From contig NC_080079.1 in the NCBI RefSeq assembly GCF_949987535.1, positions 50,889,000-50,952,999 on the forward strand: 64,000 bases of DNA. Direction: 5' to 3'. This stretch comes from Balaenoptera acutorostrata. Taxonomy: Eukaryota > Chordata > Mammalia > Artiodactyla > Balaenopteridae. Position numbers and translations under genes: made by a program. A model generated the notes under the pieces. That model was not told the DNA's origin. It saw only the letters and a program-made list of their open reading frames with translations, and searched no databases. This document shows positions 47,460-59,824 of the stretch, in pieces; positions within the stretch are counted from its first letter, which is position 1, and every line of letters starts with the position of its first letter.

Positions 47460-47577
47460 CTTCCCTGGCAGTCCAGTGGTTAAGACTCCGCGCTTCCATT
47501 GCAGGGGGCTCGGGTTCGATCGCTGGTCAGGGAACTAAGATCCCCCTTGCTGCGCGGCCTTAAAAAAAAAGAAAAAA
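47460..47577 (+). mobile_element. CHR-family SINE, short form
   Basis: Head TTCCCTGGCAGTCCAGTGG, B-box GGTTCGATCGCTGG, A-rich tail. Imperfect target duplication TTACATAGAGA (47449-47459) and TTACAGAGAG (47578-47587). Confidence 0.9.
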
Positions 47578-47974
47578 TTACAGAGAGCTCATATTTTAAA
47601 AGGAGGTAAAGACAAAACTTTCCTATTTCTGAATTCTGGAGAGGAATTTGTCCTTTGGGGGCTTACTATAAGGCACCTCAAATACTTTGCCTTGCATAGT
47701 TTTACAAAAAATCCTGAACATTTTTCACTCTTTTTCTCACCCTTGGATGAGAGTGTGAGCCAGCTGTTACTGTCATGCCCTTGTCCTCCTGGTTAATTCT
47801 GATTTGGCTCTTCTTATCCTTTGCCTACATTTCTCCTGAAGCATTGTTCATAAATTAAGGTTAGGTTAAATTTTCATTAGAAAACAGAGCATAAAAGCTG
47901 CTTCCCAGATCAGCTCCTAAAAATGTATTCTAATCATAGAACCACTGAGCCAAAATGAACTTTAATTCAGCTTT

Positions 47975-48125
47975 CCTTGTTTTATAGATGAGACTCAAAA
48001 AGATTAACAGTCCAAGTGTGGGTAGTGGCAGAATTGGAATGAGATTCATTTATTGATTTTTTTCAAAACACGCACCTACTCTGTGTCCTTCACTGTGCCA
48101 GGCTCTGGGAATGCTGTTCCAGTCA
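47975..48125 (-). mobile_element. MIR and L2 fragments, antisense
   Basis: CTTGTTTTATAGATGAGACT through GGCAGAATTGGAATGAG is antisense MIR (to about 48045). It is followed by CACTGTGCCAGGCTCTGGGA, an antisense L2 3'-end piece. Confidence 0.65.
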
Positions 48126-49765
48126 GTTATCCAGTGTTCTAATCCTCAGTATGGTGCAGATAGGCTGGAGGAGGGAAGATGAGGCTGGGGAAGTGGTGAA
48201 ACTGGTCAAGGTGTGCAGACACAAGCTTCCCCAAGTGCTGTCTTTGGAGGAGAGGGGGGCATCACTGGCAGGCAGAGGGTATCATCAATAGGATAAATGT
48301 TTAGTTGCAGGGGGAACAGGAACTTGGAAGTGAAATATTCATAGGCAGCAATTGCTTATATAGTTTTGTTCATGTTACATCTATATATATCCAGAGTGCC
48401 ATTTGAAGTTGTTCACTGGGAACTGGAAACATAATGTTCTGTAGAAATGAGGTATTAGCTTCCCAGTATAATGTAGCTAAATTGTAGTTATGGTGCTGAT
48501 ACTGTGGACTGACTGGGAAGCCAAACTCCATTATAATGGGTTTGTGAGGGGAAAATATATACTAAAATAGAGAAAATAGATGTTCAAGAACATCTTGTTC
48601 CTCTTCCTTCTTTCTTCACAAGGCACCCTTAGTAGGAAGGGAATGGTGTAGCACCATAAATATTTCTTACTTTCTCCTCTCCCTCGCCCATCCAGAGCTG
48701 CAGCAACCCTGGTAGCTTGCTGTAGGATAAGAAGGGAACTTTGAAGGAGTGCTTTTAATTCTCATGGTCTTGTCCTATCCCTAAGATGTAGAAGTTATTG
48801 TTCTTATAAACCCTTTATAAGTTCATGTTTATAAGTTGGTTATAGTTCTGAGAATACTTCTATACATTATGAGCTTCCTTTTTTGCCCGTCTTCTCTAAA
48901 ATTTGGGCATTTCTCTGTGCCTAGACTCTTTTCTTGCATTATGTCTGTCAGATTGTCATTGCCTTTGCTATCGTTCAGAAAGCCTTCTGATTTTAGTTGA
49001 AGTTTAGAAATTCAAACCTAAGGTTTTGATAAAAGGAGTCTCTGTAAATCTAGAGTGGTTCCTAAACCTTTTTTGAATTAGAGATCTTTTGAGAATGATA
49101 AAATTTTGGACTTCAGATAAAAGTGATGTACACCTATTTTGGTCTCAGAAATTCTTTGCAGGTCATGTACAGGAAATTTTATGATTATTCTGTTCAAAGT
49201 GCACAAGTCAGTTTCTTTGGTATCCTTCCAGTGGAATGTTCTGCTCATTCATACCATTTTTGCTGCAGAATTATATCACATCAGTGAAAAGGACTTATCC
49301 AAGCTCAGACTTATTATATCATTTCTCCTGGCATTAAGTTTTAAAGTAGATCTCTTTATGGGGGAGTATGTGGTTAATTTTTAGGTACTATTAAAATTCT
49401 TTGTTTTAAATATTTTATACCAGATAGTGCTTTTTAAGATTGTGGCTTATTTGAAGAGGAAACCCAGAATGAGGTCATGATAAAATATGATGGTTGCTAT
49501 TTTCCGAATAGATGCTTGGTGGGTAAGGGAACCAGAAGCAAGATTACAAACTGAATGAGAACTGCAGGGAAGGACTGAGTTGCTAAAACATCCTAACCTT
49601 GATTTCAGAAAAAAAACTTTTTAGTGTGGAACTTTCAGACACACAAAAATAGAATGTTAAAAAGAACGTCATGTGCCTGTTTTCTAGCTTCAACAGTTGT
49701 CAGTATATGGCAAATCTTGTTCCATCTATTGTACACACTAGTCTTTGCCTCCTGGATTTTATTTT

Positions 49766-50062
49766 ATTTTTTAAATTTATTTATTTTATTTATTTATTTT
49801 TGGCTATGTTGGGTCTTTGTTGCTGAGCACAGGCTTTCTCTGGTTGGGTGAGCGGGGGCTACTCTTCATTGCGGTGCGCGGGCTTCTCATTGCGGTGGCT
49901 TCTGTTGTTGTGGAGCACGGGCTCTAGGTGTGCGGGCTCAGTAGTTGTGGCGCACGGGCTTATTTGCTCCGCGGCATGTGGGATCTTCCCAGACAAGGGC
50001 TCGAACCTGTGTACCCTGCATTGGCAGGGGGATTCTTAGCCACTGTGCCACTAGGGAATTCC
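49766..50062 (-). mobile_element. CHR-family SINE, long form
   Basis: T/A-rich tail ATTTATTTATTTTTGGC, full middle part, head complement GTGCCACTAGGGAATTCCC. Imperfect flanking repeat (CTGGATTTTATTTTA and CTTGGATTATTTTA). Confidence 0.92.
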
Positions 50063-50840
50063 CTCTCTTGGATTATTTTAAAGCAGCTTCAGGATTTGTT
50101 ATTTTATCTGTAGATACTTTAGTTGCAGTTATCATTAAATCCAGTGAATCCTCAAACAAGTGTGACACTTAAAAATGACTTTTAGCAGGACCTAAAACTT
50201 TGACCTTTTGAGAGATCTTGGAGTATTCTTATAAAGTTTGGAATCCAGGGCTATGTGCATTAGGGGTAAAAGAAAGCTTCTCTTGCCTTTTATATGCAGC
50301 TACTTCTATTTTCCATCTTTGTGCTTTCTGCTGCAGGTTTTTAATCTGGGCTCCAGAATAAAGTGTGTAAAGACTTGTATTTCTACTTGGCACACTTTAC
50401 TTGCTAGCCAGCTGGGATTCAGTCTACATATCCTGCCAAATATTGAGATAACTATGGCATAGGCTCTTAATTTGCATGACTGTCTTTGTAGCCAATAAAA
50501 TTTTTTCCATTTGCTTAAAGCTGTACTGAGTATTTGTATAAGTTAGAGGGCCGTTATTGTCAGGAAATTAGCAACTTTGATTTAGAACTGAAGATGGTTT
50601 TTAGAAAGGGAAATGAATTGTTCTAGTCCTGAAAGCTTAAAGTAGGCCAGGAACTTGTGACCTGAGAGATTGTCATCTACTCATTGGATAAAGTACAGGT
50701 GATTAATAAGGATTACTGAAGAATTCTGCAAGTATAGCATCAGCAAGAGTTACCTGCCTTCATTTAGATATTGAATGTATTTGTCATACAGAATATACTT
50801 GTCATACCTGAAATCAGCTTCTTTTAAGAGAAGAGGATAA

Positions 50841-50957
50841 GGGACTTCCCTGGTGGTCCAGTGGTTAAGACTCTGCACTTCCACTGCAGGGGGCATGGGT
50901 TTGATCCCTGGTCGGGGCAAGCTGCAAAGCTGGCCAAAAAAGAAAAAAAAAAAAAAA
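50841..50957 (+). mobile_element. CHR-family SINE, short form, with small deletion
   Basis: Head GGGACTTCCCTGGTGGTCCA. Relative to other short copies it lacks about 12 bases (AACTAAGATCCC) before GCAAGCTGC. Target duplication AGAGAAGAGGATAA (50827-50840) and AGAGAAGAGGAGAA (50958-50971). Confidence 0.92.
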
Positions 50958-50989
50958 GAGAGAAGAGGAGAAGATGCCTGTTGTTACTT

Positions 50990-51145
50990 TGTGCTAAGCC
51001 CTTTATATATCAGTTGCTCTTTAATCACAACTATTTAAGGCAGGCTTTATTCCCATTTTAGAGGGGGTAAAGCATAGTTCAGAGAAGTTGAATGACTTGA
51101 ACTATTAAGTGGAAGATCTGAGAAACGTCCAAAGTGTTCTTTTCG
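50990..51145 (-). mobile_element. MIR fragment, antisense
   Basis: TTCCCATTTTAGAGGGGGTA, then TTCAGAGAAGTTGAATGACT and AGTGGAAGATCTGAG match antisense MIR. Confidence 0.75.
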
Positions 51146-51929
51146 TACAGTGCTGCTGTATTCTGATGTGAGTGAACTTAATTTTATCATATTTAAAGCT
51201 TTATATTTAAAATAATAGACTGTCACTATACAGTGAGTTTTCTCTTGATGTTGGAAATAACTTTGACAACAAATTATGGATTATCTCTTGCCTCTGTTTA
51301 AGTAATTTGCTTTTTAATAAGAATAGAGGCCAAACTACCTATAATACTTACTGAAGAAAGCTGACCTTATTTTTATAGTTAATAGGTATCTTCTATTTGT
51401 TAATTTTTTGTTCTGTATGGAAATTTAACAATATGCAAATTCTGAGAGACACTGTAATTTCAAGTAAATACATTTTGTTTTAAAGTGGAGCTTTAGTTTC
51501 TTGTAAAGGAGTTTCTTTGTGAAAGGAGGTTCATTCTCAGGGTTTGAGCAGTAACACAAGTGCAGGTAATCACTAATAAGTTTCTTCTCAGATCCAGGTT
51601 GAATACCAGCCGTAAGCTGGTACAAGAAAACCGTAAGCATAGTCTCTGCCCTCTAGGGATGGAACTGTTGACTTCTGCTGGTTATGATAAATAACTATTT
51701 CTAAAACAATGGCAACACATTTTTGTAATGCTTGTTGTTTTTCAGAGCATTTTCAACATGTATTCCATATTCTTAGAATTTAGAACAAGATGATGCACCG
51801 TATATTTTTATGGTTCAGCCCCTGACTCTTCAGGAAATAGTCCTCAACTTTTCCAGACCTCTGGTGGTAGAGGAGGATGAATATTTCATAAGTAGTTGTG
51901 GGGATGCCTTCCTTCCAACCGTCCAGCTA

Positions 51930-54480
51930 TAATTTCAGTGTCTTCTGTATGCCGGGTGTTGGGTGTATGTCCATGAACAAGATCTTGCTTTTTCACATTC
52001 TAGTGGGCAAGATGGATTGAATAAAGAATAAGAGATTGCATAAAGACAAACATTTTCTGCAGAAAATGACAGAAAAATATAGGATGCTGTGAAATATATC
52101 ATAGGCTAATTTACCTAGTCTGAGTGAGGCCTGGGGGCAAGACTGACATTTGACTTGAGACCTGCTGGTGCACTGGGAAAGGATAAAAGTGAACCTGCTT
52201 GGTGATGTGGGCTTTAAGGAAGGAGACATAAAGAATGAATCCCAGGTATCTAATGTGAGCAACTGAGTAGGTTGTAGTATCATTCATTGAGATAAGGGGA
52301 CATTTATGAGGGGAAGTTCGTGAGTTCAGTTTTGGATACATTGAGTTTAAGATATTTGTGAGATATGTTCAAGAGTCAGCAGGATCTGCTGGTATGGAAC
52401 TTAGATAAGAAGTCTTGGTTAGAGATGATAAATTTGCGACTCAGCATATAAATGTTATTTGAAAGTACAGGATTAGAAGTCATTACAGAGAATGTAAGGA
52501 AAAGTACTGAACTGTGAAGAACTTGCAATACTTAATGGATGGAGAGAAGAGGAAGAAAAACTAGATAAGGAAATTGAGTAGGAGAAGCTAGAGTACCTGA
52601 AGGAAAATCATGTGAGTGATATTTTATAGAATCCAACAGAAAAGTGTTTCATGAAGGATCTACTGAATTGGAATTCCTGCTGTAAAATCAATGAAAATGA
52701 GGACTGCAAAGCAGGCATTGGACTTTACAGCTTGGATAGAAGTGGTCTGAGCAGTGAGTACACAGCGAGGAAATGGGGTTGGCAAGTGTACACAACTTGT
52801 TAAAGATGTTAGAAGGAGAGAAGAAAAGGGGCAGCTAGAGATAAATGAGGGGTTCTGGAAGGTTTGATTATACAAGGGAACCTTGAAGCGTAGGATCCAA
52901 AACCCAGGGGGAGAGTGGTCTTAGGAGAAGGGATGCTGCATTTCTTGGCTAGGAGGAAAGGTGGGTGAAAATGTGAGTTTAATGGGAAGATGGAAGATAA
53001 GGTGGTTTATGAACAAAAGCTTCTTTTTTTTTCTTTCTTTCCGTAAAGTGGCGAAAGAAGTCATCTCTGAAAGGGAGAAAGAAAAAAGAAGGGGTATGTG
53101 GTGGCTGGAGGGGAGGAGCAAAGGGTTCAAATAGATGTTGCAGAAAGTGGAAAAGGAGGGAGCTGTCTAGGGAGAAAGTAGAATTTCTGGACATTATTGA
53201 TGCCTTAGTTGAAGTTTGTATCACTGAAAACTCATGATTGCTGATCTCCCCATTGAGTATGTGTGTTTCCCCCTCTTCTTTAGTAGGCCCTATTAGCCAG
53301 AACCTGCACAAAATACAGAATATTGGATAGAATAATGAGAATTACCCTGGACTGGCATTTTTTTTTTTTAAAGATTTATTTTATTGATTAATTGATTGAT
53401 TGATTGCTATGTTGGGTCTTCGTTTCTGTGCGAGGGCTTTCTCTAGTTGCAGCAAGCGGGGGCCACTCTTCATCGCGGCGCGCGGGCCTCTCACTATCCC
53501 GGCCTCTCTTGTTGCGGAGCACAGGCTCCAGACGCGCAGGCTCAGCAATTGTGGCTCACGGGCCCAGCTGCTCTGCGGCATGTGGGATCTTCCCAGACCA
53601 GGGCTCGAACCCGTGTCCCCCGCATTAGCAGGCAGATTCCCAACCACTGCGCCACCAGGGAAGCCCCTGGACTGGCATTTTGTCTGAGTAGATATGGAAT
53701 GAGCAGATAGAGAAGAAAGAATTTAGGTTATCAACCAGAGAGTGACTGAAATGATGGACTGTGCAGTTTAAAGTTTACTAACTGGACAGGGTGGATGGGT
53801 AGGAGAAAGGAGAGAAGAGAGGTCAGTATACTGAGAGTCTTATTAAATAAAAGTCAAGAATAGGATTACTGGAACAAGCAAGTTGGATAGTTGGTAGTGA
53901 TTAAAATATGGGTTATCTGATTTTAATATTTGAAAGTTGAAGCATTTTAGGACATGACAAGTTCCTGGATGAAACTGAACTGGTGGCTCAGATGGAATGT
54001 AGAAGACTGTTGATGGGAGAAGATAAAGGAACTGGGAGGTCAGGGGGTTGGAATTTGGTGGAATTCAGGATGATAGTGAAAGTGGCATGGAGGGGTAGAT
54101 TGTAAATTTTCGTGTAAAATCCTTAAATGAAGAATAAGAGGTTGTTAGATGACAGATATGAGGAATATTAGAGGGTAACTAGCCAGGTGGCACAAGCCTC
54201 AAAGGAATGGGCTTTTATAAGAGTGGGGAGTAGTAATAGTTGTATAAAGGGCAAGCCATCCTTCTCTGAGATACTAGAGAGCACTGCAGGAGAAGTAGCA
54301 TCCTTAGTCAGGTTTCAGTTAGGGCAAGGAGGTGATAGAGGGTATGACCCCCAGGTGGGTGTGAGTTTGCTGGTCACTGAGGCCTGAATACTCTGGACTT
54401 AAAAGGTACGGGGAGGTGGGGGCAGTGGGTTGTTGGATTAGGAGATGGGAAAGAAGTACAGGTACATTTTGAGTGTTAGA
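51930..54480 (-). mobile_element. Long LINE-2, antisense, split by a SINE
   Basis: Purine-rich strand of a long L2: GTGTCTTCTGTATGCCGGGT near 51940, GAGTTCAGTTTTGGATACAT at 52322, GGGAAGATGGAAGATAAGGT region near 52985, continuing after the SINE at 53362-53664 to about 54480 (AGGAGGAGGTAGATGAC). Heavily diverged and non-coding; among the longer L2 relics one would expect in an intron. Confidence 0.7.
53362..53664 (-). mobile_element. CHR-family SINE, long form, young
   Basis: Complete reverse copy with GCGCCACCAGGGAAGC head. Target duplication CCCTGGACTGGCATTTT at 53345-53361 and 53665-53681. Confidence 0.96.
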
Positions 54481-55254
54481 GTACAGGAGGAGGTAGATGA
54501 CAAGATGTGTTTGCCCTCTCATACATATATTTTTAAAGTTTTCATCTTGATTTATCAGTCAAGGTCACACTTGGAAACATGGCGGGCCCCAGTTAGGCTC
54601 AAACCTGGAGGGTTTTAGGCTATTTACAAAGGTGTGGGAGGAATGTTAGGGAAAGCCTAGCCTGGGTTAGCTGCAGTGAAGCTATTATCACCCAGTTTCA
54701 CAGGGGCAAGCGATTAATTTAGCTGCTTAGAGGCCACCTTAAGAAGAGCAGTATCCTTCTGTTGAAGGGACCTCATAAGGAGGGTGCTTGAGGATAAAGT
54801 ATTTGAACCTAACTCTGCTCCTTCCCTCCTCTGTCCTGAGGCTCCTCATAGATGGAACCCAATGGAAGCCTGAGGGTAAGGAAACTTTGTTACAGGTCAG
54901 CCTCCCAGGGCTGAGATCAGGGTGGAGAGTAGATCTGGAAGGGCAAGGAGAAGATAACTGGTGCAATATCTTAAAAAAAACAAAACAAAACTGTGGAAAT
55001 GTACACAATTAGGTAATCATTATCAAGATAGAGACTATTTCCCTCATGTCAAAAGTTCTTTCATGCTCCTTTGTGGTGGGTCCCTTCTCCCACCACCAAC
55101 CCTCGCATCTACTGATCTGTTTTCTGTCCCTGCAGCCTTGTTTTTTCCAAAATTTCATATACCTGAGGTCATACAGTATGTAGCAGTTTCAGTCTGGCTT
55201 TTTTCATTTAGCATAATGCTTTTGAGAGTATTCCACGTTGTTGCATGTATCAGT

Positions 55255-55497
55255 TTTTTTTTTTTAACATCTTTATTGGAGTATAATTGCTTTACAATGG
55301 TGTGTTAGTTTCTGCTTTATAACAAAGTGAATCAGTTATACATATACATATGTCCCCAGATCTCTTTCCTGTAGCATCTCCCTCCCTATCCCACCCCTCT
55401 AGGTGGTCACAAAGCACCGAGCTGATCTCCCTGTGCTATGCGGCTGCTTCCCACTAGCTATCTATTTTACGTTTGGTAGTGTATATATGTCCATGCC
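55255..55497 (-). mobile_element. L1 3'UTR part of a U6/L1 chimeric retrocopy
   Basis: Poly-T (55255-55266) then the complement of the young L1 3'UTR (CAATTATACTCCAATAAAG type, seen also at 3495-3857 and 14540-14879). It is joined directly at 55497/55498 to U6 sequence. Confidence 0.93.
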
Positions 55498-55604
55498 AAA
55501 AATATGGAATGCTTCACAAATTTGCGTGTCATCCTTGTGCAGGGGCCATGCTAGTCTTCTCTGTATCGTTCCAATTTTAGTATCTGTGCTGCCGAAGCGA
55601 GCAC
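55498..55604 (-). pseudogene. U6 snRNA retropseudogene, full length, fused to L1 3'UTR
   Basis: The reverse strand reads the whole 107-nt U6 snRNA from GTGCTCGCTTCGGCAGCACA to CATTCCATATTTTT, with about five differences from canonical mammalian U6 as I remember it, several being CpG decay. The 5' end is exact (55604) and abuts the target duplication TGTATCAGT (55605-55613; partner 55246-55254). On the same strand the L1 3'UTR and poly-A follow. It has no U6 promoter (PSE/TATA) upstream, so it should be silent. U6 itself is the catalytic spliceosomal snRNA. Confidence 0.95.
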
Positions 55605-55909
55605 TGTATCAGTATTTTTATTGTTGACTAGTATTCCATTGTACGTACCACAATCCATTCACTAGTTGAAGGACATTTGGGTTTTCAGTTTTTGGCAATT
55701 ATGAATGAAGTTGCTTACAATTCCATTTAGGTTTTTGTGTAGAGATATGTCCACATTCCTCTTGGGGTAAGTACCTAGGTGTGGATTGCTGGTCACGAAA
55801 ATACTGAAATGCTTGCAAAGGATATACATTTTCTGTAAAATAATAATATAATTTCCTGTAAATATTGACATTTTAAAATAAAACTGACATGCAATAGGTA
55901 TCATAGTGA

Positions 55910-56296
55910 TTTCTTTAACTTTTTATTGTAAAAAAAAAAACACAGATACAGAAAATCACACAATATAATAAAATATCTAGAAATACATGTTTTGCTTAGT
56001 GAATTATTATAGGAGCAACACTGTTGTAACCACCACCCACATCAAGGAACAGAATAGTGCCAGCCACTCCAGAAGCTCTTCCTTGTGTCCCCTCCTTCAC
56101 CTCAAAGTAATTGCTATCCTGTCTTTTATTGTAATCACCTTCTTGCTTACAAATACATAAGTATTTGCTGTTCACTTTCGTACATTAAAAAAAATAAAAG
56201 AACAAGTTTTTCTTGAACAGCCAGAAGACTTACAGCACCCTTTATCCTTTTTGAAATTGTATTTCTGTCCCACTTCCCCTTTAGAATTTGATCCTA
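55910..56296 (-). mobile_element. Old L1 3' fragment, antisense
   Basis: ACTTTTTATTGTAAAAAAAA, then ACCACCACCCACATCAAGGA and GAACAGAATAGTGCCAGCCA, typical of antisense old L1 3' sequence. Confidence 0.6.
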
Positions 56297-56306
56297 ATGA
56301 ATATGT

Positions 56307-56655
56307 CTTCTTTTTTTTTTTTTTTTTTTTTGACTGCTTTGGGTCTTTGTTGCTGCACGCAGGCTTTCTCTAGTTGCGGCGAGCGGGGGCTACTCTTCGT
56401 TGCGGTGCACAGGCTTCTCATTGCGGTGGCTTCTCTTGTTGCGACACGCGGGCCCTAGGGTGCACGGGCTTCAGTAGTTGTGGCGTGTGGGCTCAGTAGT
56501 TGTGGCTCGTGGGCTCTAGAGTGCAAGCTCAGTAGTTGTTGGAGCACGGGCTTAGTTGCTCTACGGCATGTGGGATCTTCCCAGACCAGGGATCGAACCT
56601 GTGTCCCCTGCATTGGCAGGCGGATTCTTAACCACTGCGCCACCAGGGAAGTCCC
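56307..56655 (-). mobile_element. CHR-family SINE, long form
   Basis: About 22 T, then GCTGCACGCAGGCTTTCTC and the full body. Target duplication TGAATATGT at 56298-56306 and 56656-56664. In the WAPL sense direction the poly-T plus CACGCAG resembles a 3' splice site. Confidence 0.95.
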
Positions 56656-56969
56656 TGAATATGTTTTTTAATGGTCATCTTTTCATAATTCTTTGTACAA
56701 AAATATGTGTATAAATTTAAATGTAAACTTTTAAGAATTTTCTGTGATTCTGATGCTTTAAGTATTTAAAAATTCTTCTAGATTAAGTTATGACCACAAT
56801 TATTAGTGTATAATTGATCAAATGTGATTGCTGTGAGTCTTAAAGGCAAAGTTTATTGGAAATACACCTCTTAATGATATGCGTGGCGCCTTTTTTCAAT
56901 TAGCTCATGTATATGTGGATGAATATTATTGCTAGAATTACGAAGTCTTTGGCATCAACCTATTCCTAT

Positions 56970-57264
56970 ATATTTTTTAATTAATTAATTTATTTTTATT
57001 TTTGGCTGTGTTAGGTCTTCGTTTCTGTGCGAGGGCTTTCTCTAGTTGCAGCAAGCGGAGGCCACTCTTCATTGCGGTGCGCGGGCCTCTCACTATCGCG
57101 GCCTCTCTTGTTGCGGAGCACAGGCTCCAGACGCGCAGGCTCAGTAGTTGTGGCTCACGGGCCTAGTTGCTCTGCGGCATGTGGGATCTTCCCAGACCAG
57201 GGCTCGAACCCGTGTCCCCTGCATTGACAGGCAGATTCTCAACCACTGCGCCACCCGGGAAGTC
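56970..57264 (-). mobile_element. CHR-family SINE, long form
   Basis: Complete reverse copy with head complement GCGCCACCCGGGAAGT. Target duplication CCTATTCCTAT at 56959-56969 and 57265-57275. Confidence 0.96.
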
Positions 57265-57966
57265 CCTATTCCTATTTTTTAATACATGTAAATATTGGGA
57301 TACCATATTGACAAAAATAAGAATGGAGAGAGTTTTGCTATGGTAGTTTCTATTTGGAAAGCAATAATTGGAACCACCTGACATGCAAAGGATTTGTTAC
57401 CAAGACATTAGAGTTACTCAGTTATTAAGCACAGAAACTAATAATGTATCACATTATTTCTTTATAGGTCATGCCAGAGTAGGAGCAGTGTATCATAGAT
57501 TAGGGGTAGGTGAGGGATATGCCATTATTTGTAACATGGGAGAAGAATGATTAATCCCAGATGGGTTGGTAGATCAGTTTTTGGACCAGAGTACATGAGG
57601 AAGATGGGGATTTAGAAATGAATGTCCCTAAAACTTAATTGTGCCTGTATATGTTTTGGAAGGTCTTTGTGTAACTCCAGGGGTCTGTGTATCTAGTTTG
57701 AAGAGTTAATTGTCAGGGTGGCCTACTGTTTGAGTATTGGCTTGGGTATGTGGGTGTGTTCCCTGTTCTTCTGCAAGGGTGGGCAGAGTTAGGCAGCTTG
57801 AGCAGGAGGCCACAGGAGCAGACAAGCTTCCTGGTGTGTGGGTGGGCAATGGCAGTGGGCAGTAAGGCTCTCCATGGGCTGTTGTTAATGAGGACTGAGA
57901 GGAAGTTGAGTTGACTTGGACTGCTCTGTGTAGTGGGCCCAGCTGAATGCTGCTTTTGAAGTTTTT

Positions 57967-58078
57967 TTGGCCATGCTGTGCGGCATGCAGGATGTTAAGT
58001 CCCCTGACTAGGGATTGAACCCGTGCCTCCTGCGGTAGAAGCGCAGATTTTTAACCACTGGACCACCAGGGAAGTCCC
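57967..58078 (-). mobile_element. CHR-family SINE, short form
   Basis: TTGGCCATGCTGTGCGGCAT through GACCACCAGGGAAGTCCC. Flanked by TGAAGTTTTT (57957-57966) and TGAAGTTGTT (58079-58088). Confidence 0.92.
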
Positions 58079-58329
58079 TGAAGTTGTTTTATATTTACTG
58101 TTTTATCTTTAAAATTACATGTTGGCTTTGTGTTTGATAGGTATGCTTTATAAAATATAAAAACATTTTAAATTACCACTTGAAATGCTTAACTTTTTAA
58201 GTACTTTTTACCTTCCAGATCTTTGAGTAAAACTGACCCACTGAAGATGATGTGCCATGTTTTTCCTGTGACTTTTTAAGTGCCCTTGATAGATAGCCAC
58301 ATACCTTCGCTGACAGTGAAAAATCAGTT

Positions 58330-59330
58330 CCCTTTCACAGAAGCAAGTGCTGTTAACAATTTCTTATATATACTTTCATAATCTTTAATATGCACAGCAT
58401 GTAAATCTATGTATCCTTAAAAACAAACACATAAATGGGAGCATGATATATATCTGTGTATACTGTGTGTGTATAGTGTATTGTGCCTTAAAAAACACGG
58501 AAAAATCTTTAAGATGTACACATCAGTATTTATAAATCTACCTTGTTCTTTTTTAGCAGCTTCATGGTTTTCCATTATATGGATGTACCATACTTAAGTC
58601 TCTTAGGAGTAGTTTGGCTGTTTCTAGTCATTTGCTATTACAAATAAATGCTACTTGGAACATCATTCTACTTATGTTTTTGAGAGTCATGTCAGTATCG
58701 TGGCAGAAGATATTTCTAGAAGTTGAAACATCCAGAATTGAAAAAGAATATACATTTAAATATTCAATTGATATTACCAAATTTCCCACTAACTGTGGGT
58801 TTTTTTTTCTAGCATATCATTCTGTCGAACTTTGGACTTTGTCTAGCTGAAAGTAGAAAAAAAATGTTTTGTTTATTTTGGGGATTTAATTTTTTCTGCT
58901 TTAGAATATATACATCTTTATGTTTTAAAAATATCTGCACATGGTACAAAATGATAGTGGTTAGTTAAAAGCTTCCCAGCCCCTTTCTCCAGTTGTCCCA
59001 GTTCCTCTTGGCGTGATCGACCATTCATAATTTTGTTACCCTTTCTGACATATGCTGTGCACCTACAAGCAATACAAACAGTTACATATACGTGTGTGTA
59101 TTTAGATCTGCAAAATGATAACGTGTTGTTGTGTACCTTGCTTTTTCACTTAATATATCTTGGGAATAATTCTGTGTCAGTATATGAAAGTTTTCTTTCT
59201 GGCCTCCCTCCCTTTTTTATTTAAAAATACTGCTGCATGGTGTGTCAATTTACCTATGTTTTGTAATTTCTTAACCAGTTCCTTGTAGATGTCAGACCTT
59301 TGGGTTGCTTCCAGTGTTTTTGTTTTCTTT
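58330..59330 (-). mobile_element. Old L1 fragments, antisense
   Basis: CATGGTTTTCCATTATATGG near 58565, AAATAAATGCTACTTGGAAC, and a second block at 58960-59200 (CACCTACAAGCAATACAAAC) fit antisense old L1 3' ends. Boundaries are uncertain. Confidence 0.55.
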
Positions 59331-59689
59331 AAAAAGTTGCTTTATTTTTCAGACAATAAACACCACTTAACTATGTGGCTGTCAACTGTCTACAAACTGA
59401 AATCTACCGTCCCTCATCTGCAGAATGGGATACAGCTTCACATTTCCTTACCTGAAACCTTTGGGGCCAGATTTATCTTGAAATTGGGATTATTTTGGAA
59501 TTTAGGAAGTGTATGTATTTTACATTAACACCCGTCAGGGGCTAGGTAGCACTCTAATCAAGACAGCTGTTTCTTCAGAAAAAGAAAATACTATCAGTAG
59601 CCTCACTTAGGTGAGGTCAGGTTTTGCTTCAAAATGCATTATGAGAAAACTTTGTTTTCAGAGCTTTTTAGATGTTAGAATTGTGGATA

Positions 59690-59815
59690 AAAGCTTGTGA
59701 ACTTGTAATAGTACCTACATCAGATGGTTGCTAAGAGATCAAACGAATTAATAGATGGAAAGTATTTAGGGCAGTACTAGGCACATACTGAGGGCTTAGT
59801 AAGTATAAATATAGT
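59690..59815 (+). mobile_element. MIR fragment
   Basis: AATAGTACCTACATCAGATG, then GGGCAGTACTAGGCACATAC and GGGCTTAGTAAGTATAAATA match the MIR 3' half. Confidence 0.8.
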
Positions 59816-59824
59816 TCAACTTTG

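Larger units (their letters stand above)
54990..55900 (-). mobile_element. Old L1 3' fragment, antisense; host of the U6/L1 chimera
   Basis: Antisense L1: AATTAGGTAATCATTATCAA, CATTTAGCATAATGCTTTTG near 55206, then beyond the chimera CTAGTATTCCATTGTACG and GGACATTTGGGTTTTCAG. It is interrupted at 55255-55604. Confidence 0.65.

Noticed and set aside
55498..55604. Functional U6 snRNA gene
   Set aside because: No PSE/TATA-type promoter upstream, joined to L1 3'UTR and poly-A, flanked by a target duplication: it is a retrocopy.
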